Assembly: GCA_963805305.1 (NCBI GenBank)
Contig: CAWDTM010000002.1
Span: forward strand, 186,001 to 250,000
Direction: 5' to 3'
DNA from: CAVXEH01 sp963805305
GTDB lineage: Bacteria; Chloroflexota; Limnocylindria; QHBO01
DNA length: 64,000 bases
Below the pieces are notes generated by a model. The model was not told the DNA's origin and made no database searches. It saw only the letters and a list, made by a program, of their open reading frames with translations. Below are positions 1 to 8,772 of this stretch, in pieces (the first letter of the stretch is position 1; every line of letters begins with the position of its first letter). A program made the translations under genes and the position numbers.

Positions 1-850
1 CGTCGAACCCGACATTCGTCGAGTAGCCCGCGGGCATGTAGTGGGTCAGCCCCAGGATCTCGCCGGCTCCCGCCACGCCGGCGAGCAGGCCGCAGAGGGT
101 CATGGTCATCACGATCAGCATCCGCGGGCGCATCCCGGCATACCGGGCCGCGTCGGGGCTCGCGCCCACCGTGCGGATCTCGAAGCCGAGCGTGGACCGG
201 TACAGGAGCCACCAGGCGATCGGAACCGCGATGAACGCCAGCAGCACGCCGATGTGGCCGTTGTGGCCGATGAGCACCGGCAGCCCCGCGTTCTGGACGT
301 CGGGCGATCGCGCGAAGGTGGCTCCGGCGGCGCGCAGCGGACCGACGATCACGTACGAGACGGTCTGGAGCGCGACGTAGTTGAGCATGATCGTGGTCAC
401 GACCTCGTGGGCGCCGGTGTACGCCTTGAGGACGCCCGGGAGCGCGCCGTACAGGGCTCCGGCCACCAGCCCGGCGCCCAGCGCCGCGGGGATGGCAATG
501 AGCGGGGAGGCATGTGCCAGGCCGGCTCCGACCGCCGCCGCCGCCAGGCCGCCCATGAGGAACTGGCCCTGCCCGCCGATGTTGAAGAGGCCGGCCTTGA
601 AGCCGATGCCGACCGCCAGGCCCGCCAGGATCAGGGGGGTGGCATCGACGAGCGTGCTGACGAGCGAGTCGAACGAGCTGAAGGCTCCCTGCAGCAATGC
701 CCAGTACGCCTCGAGCGGCAGGAGGACGTTGAAGCCGCCCAGGAGTGGCGAGGAGGCGATCATGATGATCGCGCCAAGGATCAGCGCCAGGAAGATGGCG
801 AGGGCGGGAACGGCCGCGACCCGGGTCATGCCCTGGATGCTGGCCCTCAT
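1..850 (-). CDS. Nucleoside/BMP-type ABC transporter permease, partial
   Basis: Inner-membrane permease of the BPD_transp_2 family (YufP/NupP-like), which pairs with BMP-type lipoprotein receptors to import nucleosides. Reading from 850 to the window edge gives about 283 residues with a hydrophobic N-terminal segment, several further membrane spans, and family-typical stretches such as GLFNIGGQGQFLMGG and GAHEVVTTIMLNY. The ATG lies in an ATGA overlap with the stop of the ATPase gene, so the two are translationally coupled. The C-terminus and probably a second permease lie beyond base 1. Substrate class is inferred from the receptor and the nearby adenosine deaminase; simple sugars are the main alternative. 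Confidence 0.93.
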   Translation of the reverse strand, partial: MRASIQGMTRVAAVPALAIFLALILGAIIMIASSPLLGGFNVLLPLEAYWALLQGAFSSFDSLVSTLVDATPLILAGLAVGIGFKAGLFNIGGQGQFLMGGLAAAAVGAGLAHASPLIAIPAALGAGLVAGALYGALPGVLKAYTGAHEVVTTIMLNYVALQTVSYVIVGPLRAAGATFARSPDVQNAGLPVLIGHNGHIGVLLAFIAVPIAWWLLYRSTLGFEIRTVGASPDAARYAGMRPRMLIVMTMTLCGLLAGVAGAGEILGLTHYMPAGYSTNVGFD

Positions 851-2400
851 GCCGCGCCCTCCCGTCCGCCGGTCGCCATCAGGAGGCCCACCTCTTCGCG
901 CGTCGCGGTTCGGCCGTCCAGGATCGCCACGAGCTTGCCGCGGTACATGACGCCGATCCGGTCTGCCAGCTCGAGCACCTCGTCGAGCTCCGCGGAGACG
1001 AGGAGGATGGCCGTGCCGTCGTCGCGCTTCTCGATCGTCCGGCGATGGATGAACTCGATCGAACCGACGTCCAGCCCGCGGGTCGGCTGATCCAGGATGA
1101 GGACCTTCAGGTCGCCGCTGAACTCGCGCGCGACGATCACCTTCTGCTGGTTCCCTCCGGAGAGTGTTCCGGCACGGACCGTCGCCGACGGGGTCCGGAC
1201 GTCGAACTCACCAATTGCCTGCTCGGCATGCTCGCGGATCGCTTCTTCGTTGCGGACCATGCCCCGGGCGTAGGGCGGGTTGTAGTAGTCGGTCAGGACC
1301 AGGTTGTCGGTGAGGGGGAAGGTGAGCACCAGCCCGAACCGGTGCCGGTCCGCGGGAACGAAGCCGAGCTTCATGTTGTGGAGCGCGCGCGCGCTGAGGC
1401 CGGTGACTTCGTTCCCTTCCATCGTGACCCGCCCGCTCGTCGGATGGCGCAGCCCGGTCAGCGATTCCACGAGCTCGTCCTGTCCGTTGCCCGCCACGCC
1501 GGCGATCCCGAAGATCTCACCCGCCCGGACCTCGAAGCTCACGCCGTGGAGCACCTCGTGGCCGCGGTCGTCCTTGGCATGGAGCTCCTCGATCACGAGG
1601 GTCGGCTCGGCAGGGTGACTCTCGCCCCGGTCCACGGTGAGCTGCACCTCGCGGCCGACCATCATTTCGGCGAGGTCGTCCTCGTCCGTCTCAGCCGGCT
1701 TCCGCTGGCCCACCACCTTGCCACGGCGAATGACGGTGATCCGGTCCGCGATCTCGAGGACCTCGTAGAGCTTGTGACTGATGAAGATGATGCTGGTCCC
1801 CTCCGCCGTGAGCCGACGCAGGACGGTGAAGATCTCGCGCGTCTCCTGGGGGGTGAGCACGGCGGTCGGCTCGTCCAGGACGAGGATGTCTGCGCTGCGG
1901 TAGAGCGCCTTGAGAATCTCGACGCGCTGCTGCCAGCCCACCGAGAGGGTTCCGACGCGGGCGTCCGGATCAATTTCCGTCCCGAAGAAGCGGCCCAGCT
2001 CGCGGATGCGGGTGTGTGCCGCCGTGCGATCCAGGAACACCAGGTTGGCCATTGGCTCCTCGCCGAGGAGGATGTTCTCCGCCACGGTCAGAACGGGGAC
2101 GAGCATGAAATGCTGGTGGACCATGCTGATGCCCTGGGCGATGGCATCCGCCGGCGAGGCAATCGTCACCGCCTTGCCGCCCAGCAGGATCTCCCCTTCG
2201 TCGGGCGTGAGGAGCCCATAGAGGATGTTCATGAGCGTGGACTTCCCGGCGCCGTTCTCGCCGAGGAGCGCGTGGATCTCCCCGCGCCGCAGGTCGAGGT
2301 CGATGTGGTCGTTGGCGAGGACGCCGGGGAAGCGCTTGGTGACGCCGCGCATCTCCAGCGCGGGTGTCGCGTTCGCTGCCGCGTTACCTGCCATGCTCAT
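847..2400 (-). CDS. ABC transporter ATPase, double-domain, nucleoside/simple-sugar type
   Basis: 517-residue tandem ATPase that powers the neighbouring permeases (YufO/RbsA/XylG family). The N-terminal half is complete: Walker A GENGAGKST at about 47-55, signature LSVGWQQR at about 152, Walker B ILVLDEPTA at about 172. The C-terminal half has signature LSGGNQQK and ILDQPTRGLD but a degenerate P-loop (GVAGNGQDE), the usual asymmetry of this family. It follows the receptor gene after a strong hairpin and overlaps the downstream permease by four bases. An alternative ATG two codons in gives nearly the same protein. Confidence 0.95.
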   Translation of the reverse strand: MSMAGNAAANATPALEMRGVTKRFPGVLANDHIDLDLRRGEIHALLGENGAGKSTLMNILYGLLTPDEGEILLGGKAVTIASPADAIAQGISMVHQHFMLVPVLTVAENILLGEEPMANLVFLDRTAAHTRIRELGRFFGTEIDPDARVGTLSVGWQQRVEILKALYRSADILVLDEPTAVLTPQETREIFTVLRRLTAEGTSIIFISHKLYEVLEIADRITVIRRGKVVGQRKPAETDEDDLAEMMVGREVQLTVDRGESHPAEPTLVIEELHAKDDRGHEVLHGVSFEVRAGEIFGIAGVAGNGQDELVESLTGLRHPTSGRVTMEGNEVTGLSARALHNMKLGFVPADRHRFGLVLTFPLTDNLVLTDYYNPPYARGMVRNEEAIREHAEQAIGEFDVRTPSATVRAGTLSGGNQQKVIVAREFSGDLKVLILDQPTRGLDVGSIEFIHRRTIEKRDDGTAILLVSAELDEVLELADRIGVMYRGKLVAILDGRTATREEVGLLMATGGREGAA

Positions 2401-2469
2401 GACCGATCACACCATGACACGCGAGCGGGCCTCCCCGGGCTGGGTCGACCCGCTCGCCATGTGGTCAAA

Positions 2470-2496
2470 GCGGGGGACGGACATCCCGTCCCCCGC
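2470..2496 (-). terminator. Hairpin between receptor and ATPase genes
   Basis: An 11-bp perfect stem (GCGGGGGACGG pairing across a 5-base loop) lies just after the stop of the receptor gene and before the ATPase. There is no T-tract. In binding-protein operons such a hairpin usually protects the receptor message or partly terminates, giving more receptor than transporter; that role is inferred. Confidence 0.6.
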
Positions 2497-2504
2497 GACA
2501 GACC

Positions 2505-3656
2505 CTATGCCGGTGGCTGCCCGTCGGTGGTCTTGCAGGCGCCGAAGTCGTTCTCGACGCAGGCCTTCACGCTGCCGTCCTTGAGGGCGGCGATCGCGTC
2601 GTCGATCTTCTTCTGGATGTCGGACGTGATCATGCTGGCCGAGTCGTGGAACGGGGCCAGGCCAACGGAGTCGGTCGTGATGTCCAGGCCGATCACGCCG
2701 CCCTTGTCGGTGCCGTCGCTCACGCGCTGGATCGCATCGGAGACCGCCTTGGTCAGGTTCTTCTCGGCGCTGGTGACCGTGCACTTGGCCGTGTCGGGCG
2801 TCGAAAGGAACTGGTCAACGTCCACGCCAATCGCATGGATGTTGTGGTCGCATGCCGACTGCAGGACGCCGTTGCCCGACTTGCCGGCGACCTGGAAGAG
2901 GACGTCGATGTCGGAGTTCTGGCTCAGGAGCTGGTCCGCGGCGGCCTTGCCGGCGGTGGGATCGTTGAACGCCGTTGCGTCAGGGGCGCCGCTCAGGTAG
3001 CTGAGGTCGACCTTGATGCTGGAGTTCACGCTCTTCGCGCCGTTGTAGTAGCCGATCATGTAGTTCGGAACGGCGGGAACCACTGCGGTGCCACCGATGG
3101 CGGCGATGTGGCCGGACTTGCTGATGCTGGCGGCGACGATGCCGGCCAGATAGCCGGGCTGCTGCTCCTTGAAGACCAGGCCCTGGTAGTTCGGCAGCAG
3201 CGTGGCCGGGTCGCCGGCACACGTGAAGGTCGAATCCGGATCGCCGTTCGCGTCGACGCAGATGCTCTGGTCGACACCAATGAACTTGATGGTCTTGTTC
3301 GCCTTCGCCGCGGCAGCGGTAGAGTCGCCGAGCGCGAAGCCGACCGAGACGATGATGTCGTACTTCTGGTCCACGAAGGACTGGATGTTCTTCGCGTAGT
3401 CAGCCGACTGGGTCGTGACGATGTTCTGGGGAGCCGGGGCCCCGATGGCGGTGGCGCCTGCTTTGGCCCCTTCCCATGAGTACTGGTTGAAGTTGTGGTC
3501 GTCGAGGGTTCCGACGTCCGTGACAAGACCGATCTTCAGCGTGCTGGTCGCACCGCCGCTGCTGCTCGCTCCCGCGTTGTTACCCTGGCACGCGGCCAGG
3601 ATGACGAGCAGCACGGACGCCAGGATGGCGCCGAAGGCATACCGTCGCTTCCGCAT
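2505..3656 (-). CDS. BMP-family substrate-binding lipoprotein of nucleoside ABC transporter
   Basis: 383 residues. A basic start, a hydrophobic stretch and lipobox LAAC at about 20-23 mark a lipoprotein anchored outside the cytoplasmic membrane. The body matches the BMP/PnrA/Med family: an early GLVTDVGTLDDHNFNQYSWEG segment, the family-typical DDxxFNQ-like ligand strip, and VGFALGD and GVDQSICVD strands. These receptors bind purine nucleosides. The gene is the first of the operon receptor-ATPase-permease. ATG 3656 is preceded by AAGGAGA at good spacing, and a promoter is visible upstream. Ribose or other sugars are possible but less likely given the family. Confidence 0.93.
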   Translation of the reverse strand: MRKRRYAFGAILASVLLVILAACQGNNAGASSSGGATSTLKIGLVTDVGTLDDHNFNQYSWEGAKAGATAIGAPAPQNIVTTQSADYAKNIQSFVDQKYDIIVSVGFALGDSTAAAAKANKTIKFIGVDQSICVDANGDPDSTFTCAGDPATLLPNYQGLVFKEQQPGYLAGIVAASISKSGHIAAIGGTAVVPAVPNYMIGYYNGAKSVNSSIKVDLSYLSGAPDATAFNDPTAGKAAADQLLSQNSDIDVLFQVAGKSGNGVLQSACDHNIHAIGVDVDQFLSTPDTAKCTVTSAEKNLTKAVSDAIQRVSDGTDKGGVIGLDITTDSVGLAPFHDSASMITSDIQKKIDDAIAALKDGSVKACVENDFGACKTTDGQPPA

Positions 3657-3760
3657 GAATTCTCCTTCACCCTCCGTGTGAATGAGCCTCGGGGCGCCGC
3701 ATGCCTCGCGGCGTTGCCTCGCGCGGACGGCCGAGGGTCAGGCCGACGCGAATCCGGGGC

Positions 3761-3789
3761 ATCATACTGCCGTGCCGAACCCCCCTCAA
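3761..3789 (-). promoter_or_regulatory. Probable sigma-70 promoter of the BMP transporter operon
   Basis: On the minus strand TTGAGG (3789-3784) and TATGAT (3766-3761) are 17 bases apart, 4/6 and 5/6 matches to consensus. The start would fall near 3754, leaving about 98 bases of leader before the receptor ATG. Confidence 0.45.
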
Positions 3790-3874
3790 GGGATTTTGTG
3801 CGCGGTCGCGACGGGTCGTCCGGCCCGGCGCCCCCGGCCCCGGCGGCGCGTGCCGGCGGCCTATCATTCGGCCG

Positions 3875-4732
3875 ATGCTCGCTGGACCCGATCGAGCGCC
3901 ACGGCTCGTGATCTTCGACCTCGACGGCGTCGTCTACCGCGGGCATGAGGCGGTGCCCGGAGCGGCCGACCTCATTGGATGGCTGCGCTCCCGGGGCGTC
4001 GCGGTGCGCTACGCGACGAACAACTCGATGGCGTCCCGGGAGACGTACGTCCATCGCCTCGCCGATCTCGGGATCCTGTCGGCCGCGGACGAGATCGTCA
4101 CCTCGACCTCTGCCACGATCGGGTACCTGCACCGTCATCTGCCGTCCATCCGTCGCGTGCTCGCTGCGGGCTCGCCGGGGATGGTCGCCGAGCTCGAGCG
4201 CGCGGGCTTCGAGGTCACCGCCGCGGCCGATGCCGTCAGACCGGGATACGACGGTGGCCCGCTCACAACCCGGTACGACGCCGTGATCGCGGGACTTGAC
4301 CAGGAGTCGGACTACCGGCGCGTCGCGGCCGCGGCCTCGGCGATCCGCGAAGGCGCGGCGTTCATCGCCACCAACGCCGATCTTCGGTTCCCCACGCCGC
4401 ATGGCTTCCTTCCCGGCGCGGGCTCGATCGTGGCCGCCATCGGGGCGGCGGCCGGCGGTGTCGAGCCGATCGTCATCGGCAAACCCGGCCCCGCCATGTT
4501 CACGGAGATCCTGGAGAACGCCGGCATCGGCGCGGACGAGGCGATCGTGGTCGGCGACAACCCTGATGCCGACATCGTGGCGGCGACACGGACCGGCGTC
4601 TTCTCGGTGCTGGTCCTCACCGGGGTCAGCACCGCAGAGGACGCCGCGGGCCTGACGGGCGACCGGCGCCCGGACGTCGTGCTTGCCGGACCGTCCGAGC
4701 TGCGCGACCACCTTGGCGCATGGCTCAGCTGA
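3875..4732 (+). CDS. HAD-IIA family phosphatase (NagD/PGP-like)
   Basis: 285 residues, cytoplasmic haloacid-dehalogenase hydrolase of the IIA subclass (NagD, AraL, p-nitrophenylphosphatase). Motif I is FDLDGVVYRG at about 12-21 with both Asp residues, followed by the Thr-containing strand YATNNS, a Lys region VIGKPGPAMF and motif III IVVGDNPDADIVAA. The frame is open further upstream, but ATG 3875 begins right before the conserved beta-strand and matches the family's usual length. Convergent with, and overlapping by eight bases, adenosine deaminase. The substrate is probably a sugar or nucleotide monophosphate; the sequence does not settle it. Confidence 0.9.
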   Translation: MLAGPDRAPRLVIFDLDGVVYRGHEAVPGAADLIGWLRSRGVAVRYATNNSMASRETYVHRLADLGILSAADEIVTSTSATIGYLHRHLPSIRRVLAAGSPGMVAELERAGFEVTAAADAVRPGYDGGPLTTRYDAVIAGLDQESDYRRVAAAASAIREGAAFIATNADLRFPTPHGFLPGAGSIVAAIGAAAGGVEPIVIGKPGPAMFTEILENAGIGADEAIVVGDNPDADIVAATRTGVFSVLVLTGVSTAEDAAGLTGDRRPDVVLAGPSELRDHLGAWLS

Positions 4733-5831
4733 GGAGCGTTGACTCCGCGGCCCACGCCGTCCACGCCGCGCTCGCCTCCTCAGTCACCCCGGCACGCTCG
4801 ACGTTCGGCAGGAACCCGCGCCGGAACGCGTTGGTGGCCACGGCCGCCAGCTCGACCCTGGTCAGAGCCAGGGCCGTCGCAGTCCGGGCCAGCTCGGCCG
4901 TGAGCGTCGTGTCCGACACGACCCGGTCGTCCGTGGAGCACGTCACGCTCACGCCCGATCGATGGAGTCGGCCCAGCGGGTGGGCGGCCAGCTCGGGGAC
5001 GATGCCGGCCTGCACGTTGCTCGTGGGGCAGAGGTCGAGCGTCACGCCCCTGTCGCGCAGGATGCCGACGAGCTCCGGATCGTCGGCCGCCGTGACCCCG
5101 TGGGCGATGCGCGTCGCGCCGAGGGCCAGTGCCTCGCGAATGCGTTCGGGGCCGGGGACCTCACCGGCGTGCGCGGTCAGGGCGAGGCCCCCCTCGGCGG
5201 CGGCTCTGAAAGCCGCGGCATGCGGCGGTGCCGGCCACTCCGCCTCGGGTCCTGCGAGGTCGAATCCCACGACCGGTGGTCCGAACGCGGCGGCTTCACG
5301 AGCCAGGATGACGTTCGCCCCCGGGGGATGGGATCGCATGGCGGTGACGATCAGGCCGATCACCGGCGATCGGGATGCGAGCTCCCCGCGGGCGTCGGCG
5401 AGGCCCTGGGCCACCGCCTCGATCACGGCACCGATGCCAAGGCCATCCTCGAGGTGGAGACGCGGGGCCCAGCGGATCTCCGCGTACGTGACGCGCTCCG
5501 CAGCGAGGGCTTCGACGAGCTCCCGCGCTGCGCGGCGCAGCGCGCCCCGGGTCTGGAGCAGCCGGATGGGCAGGTCGAAGTAGGTGAGCAGCTCCGCCTG
5601 GTTCGCGCAGTGCGCCGGCGCGACCATGCGTCGGCGGGCCTCCTCGATATCGAGGGCCATGCCGGCCTCGGCGGCAATCGCGACCGCCGTCTCGGGGCGA
5701 AGCGCACCGTCGAGATGGCAATGGATCTCGGCCTTGGGCAGCGCGCCCAGCTCGCGGGCCAGCGCGGACTCCGCCTCCCCCGGATGCGCGGAATCCGGAC
5801 CGTGGGTCCTGTCGTGGGTCCTGGCAGGCAC
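4725..5831 (-). CDS. add: Adenosine deaminase family protein
   Basis: 368 residues. Zinc-dependent deamination of adenosine to inosine (or a close relative such as adenine or aminofutalosine deamination). Seen: HCHLDGA with metal ligands His37 and His39, HAGEVPG with His221 and catalytic Glu224, AHGV with His244, and STDDRVVSDT with the Asp pair near 301-302. The second Asp is followed by Arg rather than the usual Pro, so substrate identity is less certain. Start is GTG 5831 with no Shine-Dalgarno sequence, consistent with a leaderless message from the promoter at 5838-5865. Placement beside a nucleoside importer supports purine salvage. Confidence 0.88.
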   Translation of the reverse strand: MPARTHDRTHGPDSAHPGEAESALARELGALPKAEIHCHLDGALRPETAVAIAAEAGMALDIEEARRRMVAPAHCANQAELLTYFDLPIRLLQTRGALRRAARELVEALAAERVTYAEIRWAPRLHLEDGLGIGAVIEAVAQGLADARGELASRSPVIGLIVTAMRSHPPGANVILAREAAAFGPPVVGFDLAGPEAEWPAPPHAAAFRAAAEGGLALTAHAGEVPGPERIREALALGATRIAHGVTAADDPELVGILRDRGVTLDLCPTSNVQAGIVPELAAHPLGRLHRSGVSVTCSTDDRVVSDTTLTAELARTATALALTRVELAAVATNAFRRGFLPNVERAGVTEEASAAWTAWAAESTLLS

Positions 5832-5837
5832 GCGGGC

Positions 5838-5865
5838 ATGATAGGCCGAGCTGGCCGCGTGCCAA
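5838..5865 (-). promoter_or_regulatory. Promoter giving a leaderless adenosine deaminase mRNA
   Basis: Minus-strand TTGGCA (5865-5860) and TATCAT (5843-5838) are separated by 16 bases, each 5/6 to consensus. The -10 ends seven bases before the GTG at 5831, so transcription would begin at or next to the start codon. It overlaps the first codons of the divergent gene. Confidence 0.5.
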
Positions 5866-6746
5866 CCCTTCGCCCGCCGCGTCGCGCCGTCGCCGCGACC
5901 CTCGTCGCAGTGCTGGGGCTTGGCGCCGTGTTCAGCCAGCGAAGCTCCGACCCCTTCGTCGCCGACCCGGCGGCCGCAGCTTCGGCGCGCGCCTCGCTGG
6001 CGGCGGCCGTCTCGGACGCGCGACTGGCCCTCGGGGGCCTGGGCACGGCGCTCGACCAGGCTGTCGCAGAGGGCCGGACCGGCGCGGCCCTGACCGTCGC
6101 GGGCGATGGTTTACCCGGACCGCATCTCACCGCGGCGGCCGACGCGCTCGTCGGGGGCGAACAGCTCCTCCGGACCGCGCGCGCGGCGCTGCGCGCGGTG
6201 GCCGGGCAGCTCGCCGTGCTGCGGCCGGGGGCGACGCCCCCGGCCGTCGACATCCCCGCGGGGGCGGTCGCCTCGGCCGCGGCGCAGCTCGGCGACGCGG
6301 CAGATGCCGCCGACGCGTTTCGCGCCATGCGTCGCGCGTCCCAGGCCTGTCTCACCGACCTGGGAACCGCGCTCGCCGCCCTCGATCGCGCCGATCCGGT
6401 GGCCGCGCTTGCGGCGCTGGACCTCGCCGACCGGCAGCTGGCCGAGGTCAGGGCCTGGCCGGGCCGTCTTGACACGCTGCCCATCTGGATCGACACCACG
6501 GGCCACCTCCTCTCGGCGGCGCGTGCGGTTGCGGTCGCGACCCGCGACGGGGATGCGGCGGCACGGGCCGCTGCCGCCTTGGACTACGCGTCCGCAGCGG
6601 CGGACGCGCGCCAGGCAGACCTCGCGCTGGCCATCGCGGTCGCCGAGGGCGGGTCCGCGGTGAGCGCCGCTCCGCTCCGGGCGCTCGCTGACATGCGCGC
6701 CGCGCTGGACACGACCCTGGCCGACCTCGACGACCTCGGCGCGTAG
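5838..6746 (+). CDS. Exported helical protein of unknown function
   Basis: 302 residues, unrecognised. A basic start followed by a hydrophobic segment (about 14-31, AVAATLVAVLGLGAVF) suggests a signal peptide or single anchor. The rest is very Ala-rich and helical with few aromatics and reads like a long alpha-helical bundle facing outside. ATG 5838 is the first start in the good-coding part of the frame; upstream sequence is antisense to adenosine deaminase. It is divergent from that gene and shares its promoter region. Confidence 0.6.
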   Translation: MIGRAGRVPTLRPPRRAVAATLVAVLGLGAVFSQRSSDPFVADPAAAASARASLAAAVSDARLALGGLGTALDQAVAEGRTGAALTVAGDGLPGPHLTAAADALVGGEQLLRTARAALRAVAGQLAVLRPGATPPAVDIPAGAVASAAAQLGDAADAADAFRAMRRASQACLTDLGTALAALDRADPVAALAALDLADRQLAEVRAWPGRLDTLPIWIDTTGHLLSAARAVAVATRDGDAAARAAAALDYASAAADARQADLALAIAVAEGGSAVSAAPLRALADMRAALDTTLADLDDLGA

Positions 6747-6856
6747 GCATTCTCGCCCCGCAAGCGCGTCGGGCGGCGCGGCTATACTCGATGCGCGGGC
6801 GCTGTGCGCGACACGCGACCCGCACCTCACCCAGACGTCACAGATAGGGAGTGCTG

Positions 6857-8335
6857 ATGCGCGCGCGCTCGCAGTCCGGGAGCCCGCAGGGCGTCTCGGC
6901 CGACATCCTCGCCGTTCCCATCTACCGGGAGGACCGCGAGTTCCCCCCCGACCTCGCCGAGCTGGACGCCGCCGCGGGCGGGGCCATCCGCGCCGCGATC
7001 GACTGGGGGGAGTTCAACATCGTCGAGCATCACACGGCGCTGGTGGACGGCTCGGGGATCGGCGTTGGCAAGATCCTCCTGGTGAACGGCGTTCGCCGCG
7101 GTCGTGGCGCGTGGCGGGCTCGCCGCATCGCCTCGACGGCCACGCGCAGGCTGCAGGGCCGGGGCGCCCGCTCGATGGCGCTGTGGCTGAGGGACGGCGA
7201 GGATGATGACGCGTTCACCGCTGCCGTGGTGGGCGCCGTGCAGGGCACCTATCGTCCGTGGAGCACGTACGGGCGCGTCCGCGAGACGGAGGCCATGCGG
7301 CGCTCCGTGGAGGAGCTGATCCTGGTCGGCGGACCCGCGCAGGAGGTGATCGACCGGGCCCTGATCCTCGCCGAGGGCGTGGAGTTCGGCCGCACGCTTG
7401 CGAATCGCGCCTCGAACGACCTCTACCCCGAGAAGATGGCCGAGGTGGCGCGCGAGCTCACCGCGGACGGCTGCAGGGTCGAGGTCCTCGACGTGCAGCA
7501 GATGCGGGCGCTGGGCATGAACGCCCTGCTCGGCGTCGGGCAGGGCGCGGCGCACGAGCCCCGCCTGATCGCCATCCGGCTGCCGGGCTGGGAGAAGGCG
7601 GATCCCTCGCGCCGGCTCGCGATCGTGGGCAAGGGCGTCTGCTTCGACTCCGGTGGGATCAGCATCAAGCCCTCGGCCAGCATGGAGGAGATGAAGCACG
7701 ACAAGTCGGGCGCCGCGGCAGTGGTCGCCGCTGCGCGAACGCTCGCCCGGCTGGCGCCGGAGGTCCCGGTCATGGCGGTCGCGCCCATGGTCGAGAACAT
7801 GCCCGGCGGGAACGCGCAGCGACCGGGCGATGTCGTCAAGGCCATGAACGGCAAGACGGTCGAGGTGACGAACACCGATGCCGAGGGCCGGCTGATCCTC
7901 ATCGACGCGATGCACTGGGCGGAGACGCAGGGCGCCACCCACCTGGTCGATATCGCGACGCTGACCGGGGCCGCCGCGGTCGCCCTGGGCAACCTGATCA
8001 GCGCGTACTTCGCCAAGCCGCGCGAGTGGGGGCAGGCTGTGCAGGCCGCGGGCGATGCAACCGGGGAGTGGCTCTGGGAGATGCCGCTCGCGACGGAGTA
8101 CCGCCCCTCGCTCGACACGCCGCACGGAGACATCATGAACTCGGGGAGCCGGGACGGGTCGCTGATCAAGAGCGCCGTCTTCCTCCACGATTTCGTGACC
8201 GTGCCCTGGGTCCACATGGATATCGCCGGGACCGCCTACCTCACCGCGGACAAGGCCTGGAACCCGAAGGGGGCCGTGGGCACCGGGGTCACCAGCCTCG
8301 TGCGACTGGCCATCGACTTCGCGGCCGACGCCTAG
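6857..8335 (+). CDS. pepA: Leucyl aminopeptidase (M17 family)
   Basis: 492 residues. Cytoplasmic dimetal aminopeptidase releasing N-terminal residues from peptides, normally a hexamer. The C-terminal catalytic domain has GKGVCFDSGG (Lys259, Asp264), EMKHDKSGAAAV with a metal-binding Asp, and NTDAEGR (Asp341, Glu343, Arg345), all key M17 residues. The N-terminal macro-like domain is less conserved. ATG 6857 has GGGAG five to six bases upstream; an in-frame GTG at 6851 is the alternative. A perfect hairpin follows the stop. Confidence 0.95.
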   Translation: MRARSQSGSPQGVSADILAVPIYREDREFPPDLAELDAAAGGAIRAAIDWGEFNIVEHHTALVDGSGIGVGKILLVNGVRRGRGAWRARRIASTATRRLQGRGARSMALWLRDGEDDDAFTAAVVGAVQGTYRPWSTYGRVRETEAMRRSVEELILVGGPAQEVIDRALILAEGVEFGRTLANRASNDLYPEKMAEVARELTADGCRVEVLDVQQMRALGMNALLGVGQGAAHEPRLIAIRLPGWEKADPSRRLAIVGKGVCFDSGGISIKPSASMEEMKHDKSGAAAVVAAARTLARLAPEVPVMAVAPMVENMPGGNAQRPGDVVKAMNGKTVEVTNTDAEGRLILIDAMHWAETQGATHLVDIATLTGAAAVALGNLISAYFAKPREWGQAVQAAGDATGEWLWEMPLATEYRPSLDTPHGDIMNSGSRDGSLIKSAVFLHDFVTVPWVHMDIAGTAYLTADKAWNPKGAVGTGVTSLVRLAIDFAADA

Positions 8336-8364
8336 GTCCGGCCGGCGCGCGACACGGCATCAAA

Positions 8365-8393
8365 GACCCGCCGGGGATCGTCCCCGGCGGGTC
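8365..8393. terminator. Terminator hairpin between convergent genes
   Basis: A 13-bp perfect inverted repeat (GACCCGCCGGGGA, 3-base loop) lies between the aminopeptidase and the oppositely oriented CsbD gene, so it can serve both strands. No clear T-tract. Confidence 0.7.
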
Positions 8394-8407
8394 TCCTCGT
8401 CCCGCGA

Positions 8408-8596
8408 TCAGTCGTGCCCGTCGACGATGTCGCGCGCGGCGTCCTTCGTCTCGCCCCAGCGCTGCTGGAGGTTGCCCTCGGCCTGCTCCTCCTCTCCCTT
8501 CTCTTTCGTGTCGGGATCGTCGATCGCCTGACCCCATTCTTCCCTGGCCTTTCCGATGCCTTCCTTCACGCCGCCTTCGATCCGATCCTTGTCCAT
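8408..8596 (-). CDS. CsbD family stress protein
   Basis: 62-residue, highly charged, helix-rich protein. It opens MDKDRIEGGVKEGIGKA and continues with EEQAEGN and RWGETKDAARD, typical of CsbD proteins (general stress proteins of unknown mechanism). ATG 8596 is chosen because AGGAGG lies at ideal spacing just upstream and the family motif starts at once. Single gene convergent with the aminopeptidase. Confidence 0.9.
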   Translation of the reverse strand: MDKDRIEGGVKEGIGKAREEWGQAIDDPDTKEKGEEEQAEGNLQQRWGETKDAARDIVDGHD

Positions 8597-8772
8597 GGTC
8601 TGGGCCTCCTGGTTTGGCGAAATGGATGTGCCCTTGCCTCGATTGCACATGGCATGCCACGGCGTTCGCATGGGACGATCGGGCCATCCAGCGAAGCATC
8701 GGCCGCGGCTAGGATGGCCGGTGCGCGCCGGCACCGTGGGTCGCCGAGCGCTCTGAGACGGAGGAGGCACCG

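Noticed and set aside
1045..3000. Long plus-strand open frame (about 650 residues) opposite the BMP transporter genes
   Set aside because: It is antisense to two well-supported genes; the translation is Arg/Asp/His/Gly-rich and without any domain, as expected from high-GC shadow frames.
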